From Chelonoidis abingdonii (taxonomy: Eukaryota > Chordata > Testudines > Testudinidae), in NCBI RefSeq assembly GCF_003597395.2, contig NC_133777.1, positions 7,000,042 through 7,064,041 of the forward strand: DNA of 64,000 nucleotides. Reading direction: 5' to 3'. The translations under genes were made by a program, and so were the position numbers. Below, piece after piece: positions 21,223 through 32,431 of the stretch; the stretch's first letter is position 1, and the number at the start of each line of letters is the position of its first letter. Under the pieces are notes generated by a model that was not told the origin of the DNA, did not search any database, and saw nothing but the letters and a program-made list of their open reading frames with translations.

Positions 21223-23182
21223 ATATATTTCTATGTACTTACATATATAAAGGATTGTATATAGCAAGGTCATTACTCTGTATATATTTTCACATATATG
21301 GCATATGATATAGATACTTTCACATGTTTTTGTCTCCTTTATTGTACTATTTAGTTTGTAAAACCTGAATGGTTTATAAGGTGGGAGGTGCTGAGGGAAC
21401 ATCAGGTTCCTATCTATAAATTATGGCTTTTCCCATGCAGTCTAATGACAATTTCAAGGTATATGCATGCCCTGGACAGGGCAGAGTTTGTCCTGGCTGA
21501 TGGCTGGGTGACTGTTCAAACGGGAGCAGCTGTTTGCCATTTCAGAAGGAGATGGGAACATCAGGTGGGCACATTGTGTTATTGTAACCGGTTCGGATAG
21601 TCCTACGTCGCGATATGACTGTGTGCACTGTGCACCGAGTACATCTGCAAAACGTGCGTCGTAATTTTCCATTCAAATGGAAGTTAAGTTCCTGGACAAA
21701 ATGTTCCTCATCAATTAACAAAAGTGCTGCTCAGTGAAGAGCACACTCCAGATTAACGTAAGGGACAAACCTCAGAGCCTGAGACATACATCTCTGTCCC
21801 TTCCAGCTGCGGGACAAGGGGCAATGGCTTCCGTACAGCTCTATACATCCTGCCTAAATGGAGGAGCTTGTGTCTTAGCATTGTCTCCTGGCTGGGTAGA
21901 GGGAACCCATCTGACCAAGGCACCACTGCAAGTAGGAACCGTTCTGAGAAGTCCAGGGGAATAGGCACTGAAGAGTAAATCAGTAACGACGTGAGAGGCT
22001 TGGGAGCGGGGTGTGCATGACTCAGATGAAAGAGCCAACCGCGACAGGAGAATGCCCCCAGTGAACTCATGCACCCACTGCACTTAGTGTCCCCTGAACT
22101 CATTACACCTGCAGCTGCCAGGAGCTGAATTCCTCAGGGGCAAGACCTTGTCACATGGCTCTATGCTGCTGCTTGGAATGCTAAGAGGCAGCCAAAGATT
22201 CTTGCATCATGGGGCCCTAGTTCGAAGGAGACTGCAGTGTAGTGAGGGGGTGTCTGGGCCCTTGTAGAAATGAACCATGCAGCTAATAGCTGCAGATACG
22301 GCCGGGCTGCCTTCCTTCCCTGCTAATCGACATTTGCAGAGGGCTTTCACCAGCACCTTCCAATGCCCACCTGTACTGATCCCCACACAGACACGTGTTT
22401 GCGCCACTTTTGAGCGCTGACCCATGGGCACCAACGGTAGCATTTACCCATTATTACTCTTCCGCCAGGGGCTTTTGGTGGCAACAGGGGCTGGGCTCTA
22501 ATATCTAGGGGGTTCTTCTTGAAATGAGCACACACCACCGACTCGAGACACCACCTGGAAACCTGGGAAAAACTAAACACCTTCCCTTACCAGGCAATAC
22601 AGCCCCACTCGCCCACACCGAGTCTGGGGATGAAACAAGGAAAGCCTCTTAGTGGACAGAGCATCCACTCAGGAAAACGCAGCAACAATATATATAAATG
22701 GGTAAGTAACATCCCCACCTCGACGGTATATGAGTTCAGATCCTCACTCAGCATGTCCAATAAGCGTTTGTGCCTTTAACAGGTCACATCCCACTCAGCT
22801 ACACCTCACTCACGGCTTGGTGTCGGGGGCAGCATAGTCCCAGAGTCTGGAAGCGCACCCAGGCAAGCCTGTCTCCAGTCCCCTGGCCTGGTCTTCCTCC
22901 ACCTGAACCAGCTATAGTGATTTCAACTTTCTTGTGCTTGGCTGGGGGGGCCTTCCGCAGGGCTACCCCTTGGCCATCTCTTATCATGGAGTTGCCTCTG
23001 CACATCAGTGGAGCCCTTTCTCCCCCCTTCCCCTTCTCAGCTCAGGCCCACTACCCCATTAATTTGGGGTTCAGGTACGGTTCTGGTGAGTCTCCAGTGA
23101 CACCTGGCAGATCTGGGATTGATTGGATCTGGTGTTCCAAAGTTCCTGTGTTAGAGACATGGTATTTTTACACACTGTAGTA
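21223..23182. other. Unique non-coding DNA
   Basis: AT-rich at 21220-21360, otherwise ordinary composition. No gene, RNA or repeat family is recognised. Confidence 0.5.
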
Positions 23183-23411
23183 ACACACCCACGGCTGGCC
23201 CATGTCAGCTGACTTGAGCTCACAGAGGCTTGGGCCGCAGGGCCATAAAACGGCAGTGTAGACGTTCGGATTGGAGCCCTGGGTCTGGGACCCCGTGATG
23301 GGGGACAGTCCCACAGCCCAAGCTTCAGCCTGAGCCCACTGTCTATACTGCAATTAAACAGCCTTTAAGCCAGAGCCCAATCAGCTGACATGGGCCAGTG
23401 TAGACACACCC
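23183..23411. mobile_element. MITE with GGCCCATGTCAGCTGA inverted ends
   Basis: The left part ACACCCACGGCTGGCCCATG, continuing TCAGCTGAC, is mirrored by the right part TCAGCTGACATGGGCCAG followed by TGTAGACACACCCA. The interior holds GCAGTGTAGACG and CCCAAGCTTCAGCCTGAGCC. A related fragment lies at 33955-34020. The superfamily is uncertain, since no target duplication is clear. Confidence 0.65.
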
Positions 23412-23415
23412 ACAG

Positions 23416-24415
23416 AGACCTGTGGGTGAGGCCTTGCTTTGTTCAGCCATCCTAGTCTATTCTGCACCTATATCATTGTCTGGAGCAGCCACCACTGACT
23501 ATAGACAGAAACTAGGGAGTGCACTGGACACACCACGCCACTCTGGTCTGGCAGGTCCAATGTTCGTGAGCCATTTGCAAAATTCGCAGATGCTGTCTCC
23601 TTCCTAACCAGCCTCCGCTTCCTGCCTGAGTCATTCAGTGACACCGAGATTTCCTGGAGTGGAAGTGGATGGCAGCATCACAACATGATGATAAAAGAAA
23701 ATGATTTTTTCCCTCATCTTAACTTTGTGATTAGTAGGAGGCTGAAAAGAGTGTGTGTGTGGGGGGGGGGGCAGGTGAGGGATGCCACCTGTATCACGCT
23801 CACCTGCAAACCAGAACAGCTGGGTGGTATTTCTGCTCAAATGACCAGTGGTGAAAGCTTTAACAGTGTTGATACTCAAAGTGCTACCATTAGGTTCAGG
23901 AATCAATGACCCCATTGGGATAACTGGAGCAGAGCATGTCTGGAGTCTCTGGCTGTCTCTTTGCAGCCTCCACGCTGTCCTGGCTCACATGGCAGGCGCT
24001 GCTCACAAGCTAGGAAACCCAAACTCTATAGGCACTGACGGGGCACTGGGAGAAATGACAAGCTGGATAGAATGAGTCAGCCGGCTCTCTAGTGAGGAGG
24101 GCTGGAGAAGAGGTATGGCTGCAGCCCCTGAACATGTGGCAGAGAGAGTGGCCTTGTCTATTTGCAAAGCAACTCCATCTCTGAGGGCAGTCGGGTAAAG
24201 CTAAGGGTGTGTCACTGAGCCTGCCCAAGTTATGTGAAAGAAAAGCCACCGGGAAGCAGGTGATGAGAGATGAGTGGAAAGGGAAGCAGTACAAAGTGCA
24301 GATCAGCCTGGAAATCGCAAACCCACTACATTTACTTATGGCCCCAGCCAGAGGCAGGTTAGGAGTTTGGGGCCCCCTGGGCCAGAACAAGTGGGGGCCC
24401 CTATCATAAGCATCT
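23416..24415. other. Unique non-coding DNA
   Basis: A GT then G run (23748-23772) is a small microsatellite. No gene is recognised. GGGGCCCCCT words near 24370 recall hAT interiors but have no termini. Confidence 0.45.
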
Positions 24416-24417
24416 TT

Positions 24418-24523
24418 CCCAAAGCTGGACTTTAGCGTCCAAAATGTGGGTGCCTAGCCTGAACCTCTAAGCTTAATTACCAGCTTGGATCTTATCTCGC
24501 TGCCGCCAGACAGGAATTACAGT
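24418..24523 (-). mobile_element. LTR fragment ending at an N
   Basis: CTTTAGCGTCCAAAATGTGG, CTAAGCTTAATTACCAGCTT and GCTGCCGCCA match in order the LTR at 63657-64000 (CTTTAGCGTCCAGAAAGTGG, CTAAGCTTAATTCCTAGCTT, GCTGCCACCA). The fragment stops just before the ambiguous base at 24524, where the duplicated block begins. Confidence 0.7.
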
Positions 24524-24524
24524 N
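24524..24524. other. Single ambiguous base (N), probable assembly join
   Basis: The N lies exactly between an LTR fragment and the second copy of the duplicated block. A gap closed or collapsed to one N at a repeat boundary is a common assembly trace. Confidence 0.6.
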
Positions 24525-25660
24525 GCTCCAGAAATCGACGCTAGCCTTGGACCATGGACGCACACCACCGAATTAATGTGCCTAGTGTGGACGCGCACAA
24601 TCAACTTTATAATATCTGTTTTATAAAATCGGTTTAAGCTAATTCAAATTTATCCTGTAGTGTAGACGTAGCCTCAGGGTCCAGGTCGACAAACTCAGGC
24701 TCACGCTACGGTACTGAAAAAGCCGCCTCTGAAACCCAGTGTGGGGTGGGTCTCAGAGCCTGAGCAGGGGCATCTACACTGCTATTTACCACCATCGCGC
24801 GGCCTGAGTCAGTAGATCCGGACTCTGAGACTCACTGCCCCAAGTTTGTTTTTTTGCAGTGTAGACGTATCCTGACGTACTTCAGAGGGGCCAAGGGAAG
24901 GTAGGTGAATGGACAGCACAATGGCAGATGAAATTCAGTGTTGGCAAATGCAAGAAAAATGTATACTGGGAGGTGGCATTTGAACTACTTTACATTACCA
25001 CGTTTTAAACTGCCTGGCCTCTCTCAGGATAGAGACCTGGATTATCACTCTGGGCAGCTCAATGGAAAACTTCTGTCCACTGTGCAACGCCAATCACAAA
25101 AGCAAGCCCAGCATGAGGTGGGATGCATCAAGAATGCACCTCAGAACATGATGGGAGGTGAGATATCTCAGTCTGCCCGATACAGACAGACACACACACA
25201 TGCACATACAAATATAGATTACATGCATGCTAGCATTGATCAAAATTGTTGCGTCAATTTTTTTGTGTTGAAAAATGACCTTTTTTCTACAAGAAACTGT
25301 TACAGAAAATTTTCACTTTTGAAATTTTTCAGTTTGGTTCTTGGTTGAAAATCCAGAACTTTTCCATGAAGATTTTTCATTTCTTTATAATTTTTTTACA
25401 GTACCATTTTCTGATAAGAACAAATATAATTATATATTCTATCATGTAACTATATAACAAATATCATACAAATGTTATGTATAATATTAGAATTATAATG
25501 TATAATCGAATAACATTCTGCCTCTATAAACTGTTACCTATAGTTGTAAATGGAGAAGCTATATACACCTGTTATTATAGCTATTATTATACACTTCTAC
25601 CCCGATATAACGCGACCCGATATAACACGAATTAGAATATAACACGGTAAAGCAGTGCTC
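24525..25660. repeat. Duplicated block, copy 2
   Basis: From 24527 to about 24690 it resembles 19638-19800 with several small indels and substitutions. From 24696 to about 25634 it matches 19803-20741 in register. It diverges inside the mariner-like MITE (GAATTAGAATATAACACGG against GAATTCGAATATAAAGCGG) and leaves it early. The right half of the MITE is missing, so copy 2 ends in a truncated MITE. Confidence 0.9.
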
Positions 25661-26250
25661 TGGGGGGTGGGGCATGACGCAGGAAGGGAAGAGGGATTTT
25701 TAGTTTGGGAGAGGGCATGGCAAAGGAAAGCTCTGCTTTGTCTAACTCTCTGCTGGTTGAAGGTCTTCCCCCAGCAGCGTAAGTTAAAGCTATGCCCTAT
25801 GGTTTTAATTTACATTGTCGCTGGATAACTGAGTTCCAAGGAGATGTGGTGGGCTCCTCCCTCTCTCCCTTAAACCTGAGCACTAGTCACTGAACCCAGT
25901 GAGAGAGAACAGAGAGAACATGTTAGGAAATGAGGGGAAAGGAAAGTGCTGCAGGGAAGGCACTCTATATAGGAATTCATCACAGACTTTCTTTTTGCAT
26001 GTTTCTGTTATGGTTGGTTTGTCTGCATTTAATTTTAATAGACTAGGCAGGAGCAAGGGAGAGGAGAGCACCCATGGCAGTTAGCAATGGTAAGTAAACC
26101 ATGGCAAATCAACTTTCAGTATGGATTTTGGAAGAGAGATAGCAAACAGGGAAAAGGAAGCTATTTCAGAGGCAGCATCATAAAAGACCTGGAGATGTGG
26201 GTGAATAGTTAAACACAATCAGTTGCATGAGCAGTGTAGGAGGAGACGAG
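25661..26250. other. Unique non-coding DNA
   Basis: Nothing recognised; ordinary composition. Confidence 0.5.
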
Positions 26251-26254
26251 CCAA

Positions 26255-26365
26255 GATTATTATTATTTACTGTTTGTATTGTGAAAATGCATAGCAGCCC
26301 TCATCATGTGCCAGGCACTGAATGAACCCAGAATAAAAAGACATTCCCTGCCTCAAGATCTTTCT
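26255..26365 (-). mobile_element. SINE 3' tail
   Basis: ATTATTATTATTTACTG, GTTTGTATTGTG, CATGTGCCAGGCACTGAA and AAAAAGACATTCCCTGCC are the tail of the MIR/CORE-like SINE read in inverse orientation. Confidence 0.7.
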
Positions 26366-27310
26366 ATAGGTGTTAGCTCCTTTTCTCACTAGATAAACTG
26401 GAAATTATTTTTTTTCTAATTTCATTATTCTTCAGCCCTGTGGGAAGCATTTACAAATAATAAAGTAGACATGGCAATATTACTATTTTTAGCATATGTG
26501 TTCTCCAAAATGCAAAAAGATAGAGACATTGCAACAAATTTAGTGTCTTTTTGGTAACACTGTTATGTCTAAGATTCATATCCTGGATAAGGAGATAACT
26601 AATAAAATGCTAGACTCTGATCTGTGTCCACTACCACAAATCTATAGCATCTTCTATATTATAAAATTAATTATAAAACTTGTAAAGAAATTAAATTTCA
26701 TCCTATAAGGTACTTTTACTAAAGTTTAAGAAAAAAAAATCATTGAGAAGGAGCGGAGAGACTGCGGCCGAGAACAGCAAGGGTTAAAGAAAGCCTGTGA
26801 GTTCAGCTAGTCCCATGCCCTTGTATCTGCAGCCAATGCCAGGCCTGGAGGGGGGGAGAAAAGAAGAGAGCCTGGCTCAGCAGAGGCTGACTGGAGAAGA
26901 GGCATGAGCTCTCTGTATGTCTGCCTGAAGGTACAGACTGGCAACCTGTCTGCCAACGCAGCCACAGGAGGCAGCAAGTCTTCCCCTGCCAAGGGGAGCC
27001 TGCATATAATCCTCAACTGCAGGGAAACTGGACTAGTGGGGGCATGCCCCAAACTAAAAGGACTTGCATAGGGACCAGCCCAAGAAAACAGGTCCTGAAC
27101 CCCTCAGCCCTGGCTGGGAGAAAGATCCATCTCCCCTGTTTAGAGGTTTGAGTGACACAGGACTCTGGGCGATGACCTGAGGGATCAGGTCCCCCTACAA
27201 CCACCTCACCAATGATCTAGCCACTAGGCTGCCCAGCGACTGAAGGCCCTATCACAATCATTAACATGCAGAGCTACTATAAATTACACAAAGTACTACC
27301 TATGATCTAA
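26366..27310. other. Non-coding DNA, partly repeat-like
   Basis: 26400-26740 is AT-rich. 26800-27255 has a composition and words (GGCATGCCCCAAACTAAAAG, AGCCACTAGGCTGCCCAGC) that I associate with dispersed turtle repeats, but I cannot name the class. No coding frame is convincing. Confidence 0.4.
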
Positions 27311-27379
27311 TTTATGGACCTAAGTATTTATGGACCTAAGTTTTTCAGCCAGGTGACAATGATTCACCTGGCTGAAAAA
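27311..27379. repeat. 16-bp tandem pair followed by a perfect hairpin
   Basis: TTTATGGACCTAAGTA and TTTATGGACCTAAGTT stand head to tail at 27311-27342. Next comes an inverted repeat with perfect 16-bp arms, TTTTTCAGCCAGGTGA at 27341-27356 and TCACCTGGCTGAAAAA at 27364-27379, around a 7-base loop. Confidence 0.85.
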
Positions 27380-27486
27380 CAAGAAATGTGTGTGAGTGGC
27401 TGAGTAAATTCAAGTCATTACCAAAACTGCAATATTTTTTTTTTGCAAAAATCCTGATTGCATGATTGGGGCTAAAAGATCTAGAC

Positions 27487-27796
27487 CAGGGATCGGCAAC
27501 CTTTCAGAAGTGGTGTGCCGAGTCTTCATTTATTCACTCTAATTTGAGTTTTCATGTGCCAGTAATACATTTTAATGTTTTTAGAAGGTCTCTTTCTATA
27601 AGTCTATAATATGTAACTAAATTATTGTTGTATGTAAAGTACCTAAGGTTTTTAAAATGTCTAAGAAACTTCATTTAAAATTAAATTAAAATGCAGAGCC
27701 CCCTGGACCGGTGGCAGGACCCAGGCAGCGTGAGTGCCACTGAAAATCAGCTTGTGTGCTGCCTTCGGCACGCGTGCCATAGGTTGCCTACCCCTG
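27487..27796 (+). mobile_element. Complete short hAT (Charlie-like) element, 310 bp
   Basis: The ends CAGGGATCGGCAACCTTT and AGGTTGCCTACCCCTG are inverted repeats. Perfect 8-bp target duplications ATCTAGAC lie at 27479-27486 and 27797-27804. The interior is AT-rich and then ends in CAGCTTGTGTGCTGCC and CGGCACGCGTGCC. It has no coding capacity. The right end is shared with the element at 1-214. Confidence 0.92.
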
Positions 27797-27804
27797 ATCT
27801 AGAC

Positions 27805-28161
27805 AGTGGCTCCCATCAGCTTTATAGAGATCTATAATCTTTATACCAAATCTGTTTTTAAGGAGAAGACCGTATTTGACTAGGGTACCTCACTAGTTAG
27901 AATAAAAAGGAGATTTAATTGTAGGAGTATGTACCCAGAATAAACACAAACTTATCTATGTATTGTATGTGTATGCATACAATAAGACACACTACTGTCT
28001 TAGAGACTTAAATTTCCATGAGTCCTGTAGGAAACTTCTTGCAGGGTGAATTCTACTGAATAATTTGTCCTTCTTTCAGGAAAGGTCATGTTTTAAGGAC
28101 TCAAAATGGCAATAAAGTTTTTCAATTCTCAGATCACAAGCAGATGATTTGAATGCCCCAC
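27805..28161. other. Unique AT-rich non-coding DNA
   Basis: No gene or repeat recognised. Confidence 0.5.
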
Positions 28162-28215
28162 ATTTTGGGTGCCCAACTTGAGACACTTATCGTGCTCAAA
28201 TTGGGCACCCAAAAT
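28162..28215. repeat. Hairpin with 21-bp arms
   Basis: ATTTTGGGTGCCCAACTTG plus AG (28162-28182) is the inverse of CTCAAATTGGGCACCC plus AAAAT (28195-28215), with one mismatch and a 12-base loop. Flanking words such as CTACTTTTGAAAACATGC suggest the core of an old palindromic repeat. Confidence 0.85.
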
Positions 28216-29500
28216 CAAAGGCTACTTTTGAAAACATGCTCCTAAATGTCCATGGTAGTTAAACTCTTCTCCTGTACACCCTGATCCAGATGTCTTTGAA
28301 ATCTGTCTTGCTGTACAATAACTCCGGGAGATGAAGCAGCCCTTCCCAACTGCAGAGAGAACAGTGCTGCCGGTTTCCTTTGTCCCACTTAACAAAGAGC
28401 AGAAAATAAATCATTTGCACATTTTGGCCCCTAGGAAACACATAAAACAAGTACCCATTTTCAATTGGTTGGTCTTCTCTGATTTCTAGTTATACCTGTC
28501 AAAGGCTTCCGCTGTCTCCAGGTATATAATCAAAATCAGTTTACTCCTTGGATGTGGACAGCCTAATATATGTTAAGAGATGCCGAATAGTAAAAGTAAG
28601 TGGTGCAGCTTCACTAAGTTTATCTGACAGGACTAACCAAACAAAAGAGAGCAATGAATCCAAATGGCTAGTCAGTATCTTTGTGAAGGAAAGTAACATC
28701 TGTATTAACAAACAAAATGGATTAAGCCTCATCCTCATCTGGTTTTAATATTTAAAAAGATACATGCTGTGTTAGAAGGAGTGACAAAGTCCTTCTTTCA
28801 AAAAATTTATAAATATTGTTGAGAGCCAAGTTTGATGTCATCAGTTTATAAACTCGATTTGAAAGGCAGCCAGACCTGGGGTTTTTCCATGTTTAATTTA
28901 GAGAGATAAAGTTGTTTCATCTATCTTCCTCTTCTGTATTCCCCTTGATCCTTTTCTCACCTTGGTCGGTCGGTCGGTCTGTCTCTTTCTCTCTCTAATC
29001 TGTGCATGATATACGATAACATTATAGAAAACCTCTCCTGTGTCAGTTTATCTATCTAAAGTGATTACACTGGATTATTGGTTTACATATGAAATATGTC
29101 CACACCTCCATCCCTTGCAACCAAGATTGTAAAATAAATATTTATTTAGTTGTCTGTCCCATTCCCAGGATAATGTGATCATGTAATGAAGCTGCCATCG
29201 TGAATATATGTGAAGAGGCAGAGTAAGGGTAACATAGAAAATAAGGGAAGAGACACTATCCCAGTGAATCATGAATGAGGAATAAAAGAGGATAATTAAC
29301 AATCCCGTATTCAAGGGGTTTTTTTATGCAACACACATGGTTTATGAAGCTGTCATGCTGACTGGAATATTCACGACCATGAGCGCCAACCTCAGGGCAG
29401 ACTGTCAGAAAACAAGGGAAGACACTCCAAACTGGTGGTATGTTCTGTAATAGGATTTCACCAAGTCAGTAACAAATGTGGACTCCTGGATCACTATACC
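28216..29500. other. Unique AT-rich non-coding DNA with a small microsatellite
   Basis: A GGTC run turning into GTCT/TCTC lies at about 28964-29000. There is no other recognisable feature. Confidence 0.5.
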
Positions 29501-29507
29501 AGTTTTA

Positions 29508-30366
29508 CCATGGAGTCACAGAGAAGTCCCCGTAGACTCTCCAGCCTGTCTTGTCACCAGACAAACTGGACATTGCGATAATAGTCACATAAAACAAAAA
29601 TCACACTGCATCAGATTTCCCTCAGTCCAAAGAGACCAGTCACTTACCCCAGATCAATTGGTGCTCTGAATCTTACACTAAAGACAATGCTGGCCGCCAA
29701 TTCTATAGTAAACTAACTAAAGATTTATTAGCTAAAAAAAATGCATTATTGAGAGGTTAAAGCAGGTAGAATATATTTACATGTGAGTCACAATTTGTAA
29801 GTCCAGATGCTGGCTGTGATGTAATAAACTGCCAGTTTCCCAAAAGACTTTTTGGGGTACCCAGATTGTTTCTGGGTAGCTCTGCTTTGCATCTGATACA
29901 CTTCCCTATAAGAGTTCAAACCATTCAGAGATGAAGGATCTTTCTTTGAATCCATTCTTATGTCTTCTTCTGACAGAAGACAAGCTGACGGTGTCCCTAC
30001 GATGTAGGCTTTTCCTTTATGATGTTGAGTGAGGAATGCACTTTGAGTCTCTGACCTCAGGTCATCACACACAATGGCGATTTGCTTTGAAATTAGCACC
30101 TTTTCTGATAAAGTCCTTTATTAGCATTCCATAAGGCTTCTTTGATATCTGATGAGTTATTTAGTTACAGGGGTATTTACAATGTAAATGTTTGCCATTA
30201 TATTGTGACAGGATACCAATAAGTAAAAACAGTGCATGCAACATCTCATTAGTTTTATGACGTCTAAACACCCAAAACATTTGTACATTTAACAATCACT
30301 TTGATCGGATACATAAGTGGATTGGCCTGAATATACCCTGACATAACCTAGTCTGCCAGTGTCACA
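29508..30366 (-). mobile_element. Probable LTR of a retroelement
   Basis: On the minus strand an AATAAA signal (TTTATT at 29724-29729 on plus) follows a long AT-rich region. The segment is bounded by GGAGTCACAGAGAAGTCC on one side and CCTAGTCTGCCAGTGTCACA on the other, words I associate with dispersed turtle LTRs. No internal coding region accompanies it, so it may be a solo LTR. The boundaries are approximate and the superfamily is undecided. Confidence 0.5.
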
Positions 30367-31464
30367 GAAGCACCACTGACAAATGTGGTATTGAGTACTG
30401 TATTGATCAGAATAAAATACAATAAATATTATATGCATAGTATTTAACTGGTGCATAGAAGCAGCAGCTTAGATATTTCTAGGCTTTATTTCTTCTTTCC
30501 AGATTTAATGCAAGCTACTTTCTGCAAAAGCCAGAACTATTAACGTAAGACTATACTTCTTTCTTACACAATGCTTTCTGTGGTTTTGGGTGATTCTATA
30601 AATTTCCCATCATCCACTGTGGATCCTTTGCTTAGCCCAAACCCAGCTCGTGGTGCAATGAAGCTACCAGTAGCAGGCTAAACAAGTAAAAGAGAAAAAG
30701 CTAATAGAAAGGAACGAACAGCTAGAAGATGGGGATAAGGGATTGAGGGGATGAAATAGCAAACGATGGGAAAAAAGATGCACTAGAAGGAAAAACTTCT
30801 TCACCTACAACTTTAAAGGAGAAGTATGGGGAACACAGAAAAATTGGAAAAGAAACAAAATCATTATTCCACAGAGCTCTCTGGGACAGAGTCTATTTCA
30901 GGACTTCTGTCCCAGGAATATATACAAAACAGGAGAATTGGAGAGCAAGAAGAATGTAACTAAAGCAACCCTCTCTCTGAATTGACTATCATTTGTTTAC
31001 CATCAACATAAAAATTATGTCTGAAAACTTTTTACTCTGTGTTAGAAGTGGCACCAAAGATCATTATAAATGAAATAAATTAAAGGGAAAAAAAATCTTT
31101 GCTGTTTTTTTCCTGACTAGTAATTTCACAAAGCAACAGAACAGAGAAGTATATATAAAATAATGTAATTGCAAAAACAGGCTCATACGGTAGGCAAAGT
31201 TCCTTAAACTACTGTAACTCTTTTCTTTAATTAAATAGATCTCAAGTTGGTCTCTCTTAGCCTGAAAGCAGGCCATGTGCAGTATGTAGATTTCTGATTT
31301 TCTAAATAAAAATTGTTAGGCTATTTTTAAATTCTAGAAACATGAATAAATTAGATGTTTGTATATTTATTTCAGGAGCCTTCACTGGTTTCTATATTGT
31401 CTAAATAGTTATTCTTAAAATCTGTTTTATACATGATTGAATGAAAGGATGCTATTTAAGATAC
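30367..31464. other. Unique AT-rich non-coding DNA
   Basis: Nothing recognised; short frames only. Confidence 0.5.
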
Positions 31465-31582
31465 TGTGACAAAGTTCCTCCTCTACCTTGGTGGGTCCTG
31501 CGCTTCTTGGCAGATTTGTTCTCCTCAGTGATCTTCCCCACAGTCTGGGTCAGCTCCTCCTGTGTCTGATCAGGAGTTGGGA
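31465..31582. mobile_element. Fragment of a dispersed LTR-like repeat
   Basis: TGTGACAAAGTTCCTCC, TCTACCTTGGTGGGTCCTGC and CTTCTTGGCAGATTTG are words I recognise as the start of a high-copy turtle repeat beginning with TGTGACA, as LTRs often do. It is cut off at the N at 31583. Confidence 0.55.
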
Positions 31583-31583
31583 N
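31583..31583. other. Single ambiguous base (N), possible assembly join
   Basis: The N separates an LTR-like fragment from a CR1 3' tail, again at a repeat-repeat boundary. Confidence 0.5.
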
Positions 31584-31621
31584 TCCTGAGGTCCCTTCCA
31601 GCCCTGATATTCTATGATTAT
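31584..31621 (+). mobile_element. CR1 extreme 3' tail
   Basis: TCCTGAGGTCCCTTCCAGCC and GATATTCTATGATTATGA are the last bases of a CR1 or CR1-tailed SINE. The rest is missing beyond the N. Confidence 0.75.
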
Positions 31622-31744
31622 GAGATATTTTCCCTCTTGGCAGATGAGGTGAAACAGAGCGATTAAGGGCCACAGTCCTAGCAGGTGTAAATCAGATGCT
31701 TCCAATGTGATCGGGGGCATTCAATGGAGCTTTGCCAATTGCCA

Positions 31745-31815
31745 CCAGCTGAGGGTCTGGCCAGAACTAGGTGATCTCTCAAGGTCCCAGCCAGCCCTAC
31801 ATTTCTGTGATTCTA
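31745..31815 (+). mobile_element. Second CR1-type 3' tail
   Basis: GAACTAGGTGATCTCTCAAG, GTCCCAGCCAGCCCTAC and TTTCTGTGATTCT form an older CR1-type tail. The preceding 31685-31744 carries TGTAAATCAGATGC and CCACCAGCTGAGGGTCTGG, words of a dispersed amniote repeat. Confidence 0.6.
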
Positions 31816-32430
31816 AGCAACTTGTCAGAAGGTGACGTAGGAACTCTGTGGGGGGTGGGGACTTGAACCCAATGTTCCAGAATGCCATGCCCAGGCCTTA
31901 ACCTGCACAGCATATGGTCTTGCCTGGAAAAAGCACGTTACAAACAGCCCTTCAAAGAGGTCTATTGAGAAGGGCAACAAAGACACCCCTGCGTGTTCTT
32001 TAACCAGACGCTGGGCTGCAGGTGCTTTGGGAACGATGGCTAAATGCTGACTCCAGATATAGTAAAACCCCAGAGACGGGCATGCTCTGCACGTCAGATT
32101 TCTTTATTTCATTTCAGACTGACTGTGCCATTTACAGACATTAGCCTTTCTAAAAATAGCCCTGGAGCCTCATCTGAGCATTGGAGGAAGATGTTAATTG
32201 CTCCCCCAGCAGCGTTCAGCTTTTGCTTTTCTGAGCCCAGCGCCAGCTTCGTTTACGTCTAATGAGCCCCACATAGCACGGCGGTGCTATTTACGGCTCT
32301 GTTTATGAGCATGGCGCAAATGGTCATTTCCCAGCTGGGCCCTCATTGAAGCAAGGTTAATGGGGGGGTACATGTATGATGCTGCAGCTGGAAGGTAGCT
32401 CTGCAAACTGTATTGATGATAAGTGTTGAA
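31816..32430. other. Unique DNA, candidate conserved non-coding block
   Basis: No gene. 32095-32345 has balanced composition with homeodomain- and E-box-like words (TCTAATGAGC, GTTTATGAGC, CCCAGCTGGG). Enhancer function is only a guess. Confidence 0.35.
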
Positions 32431-32431
32431 A

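Noticed and set aside
28964..29000. GGTC/GTCT repeat as a possible array or regulatory repeat
   Set aside because: A short simple microsatellite with no spacer structure.
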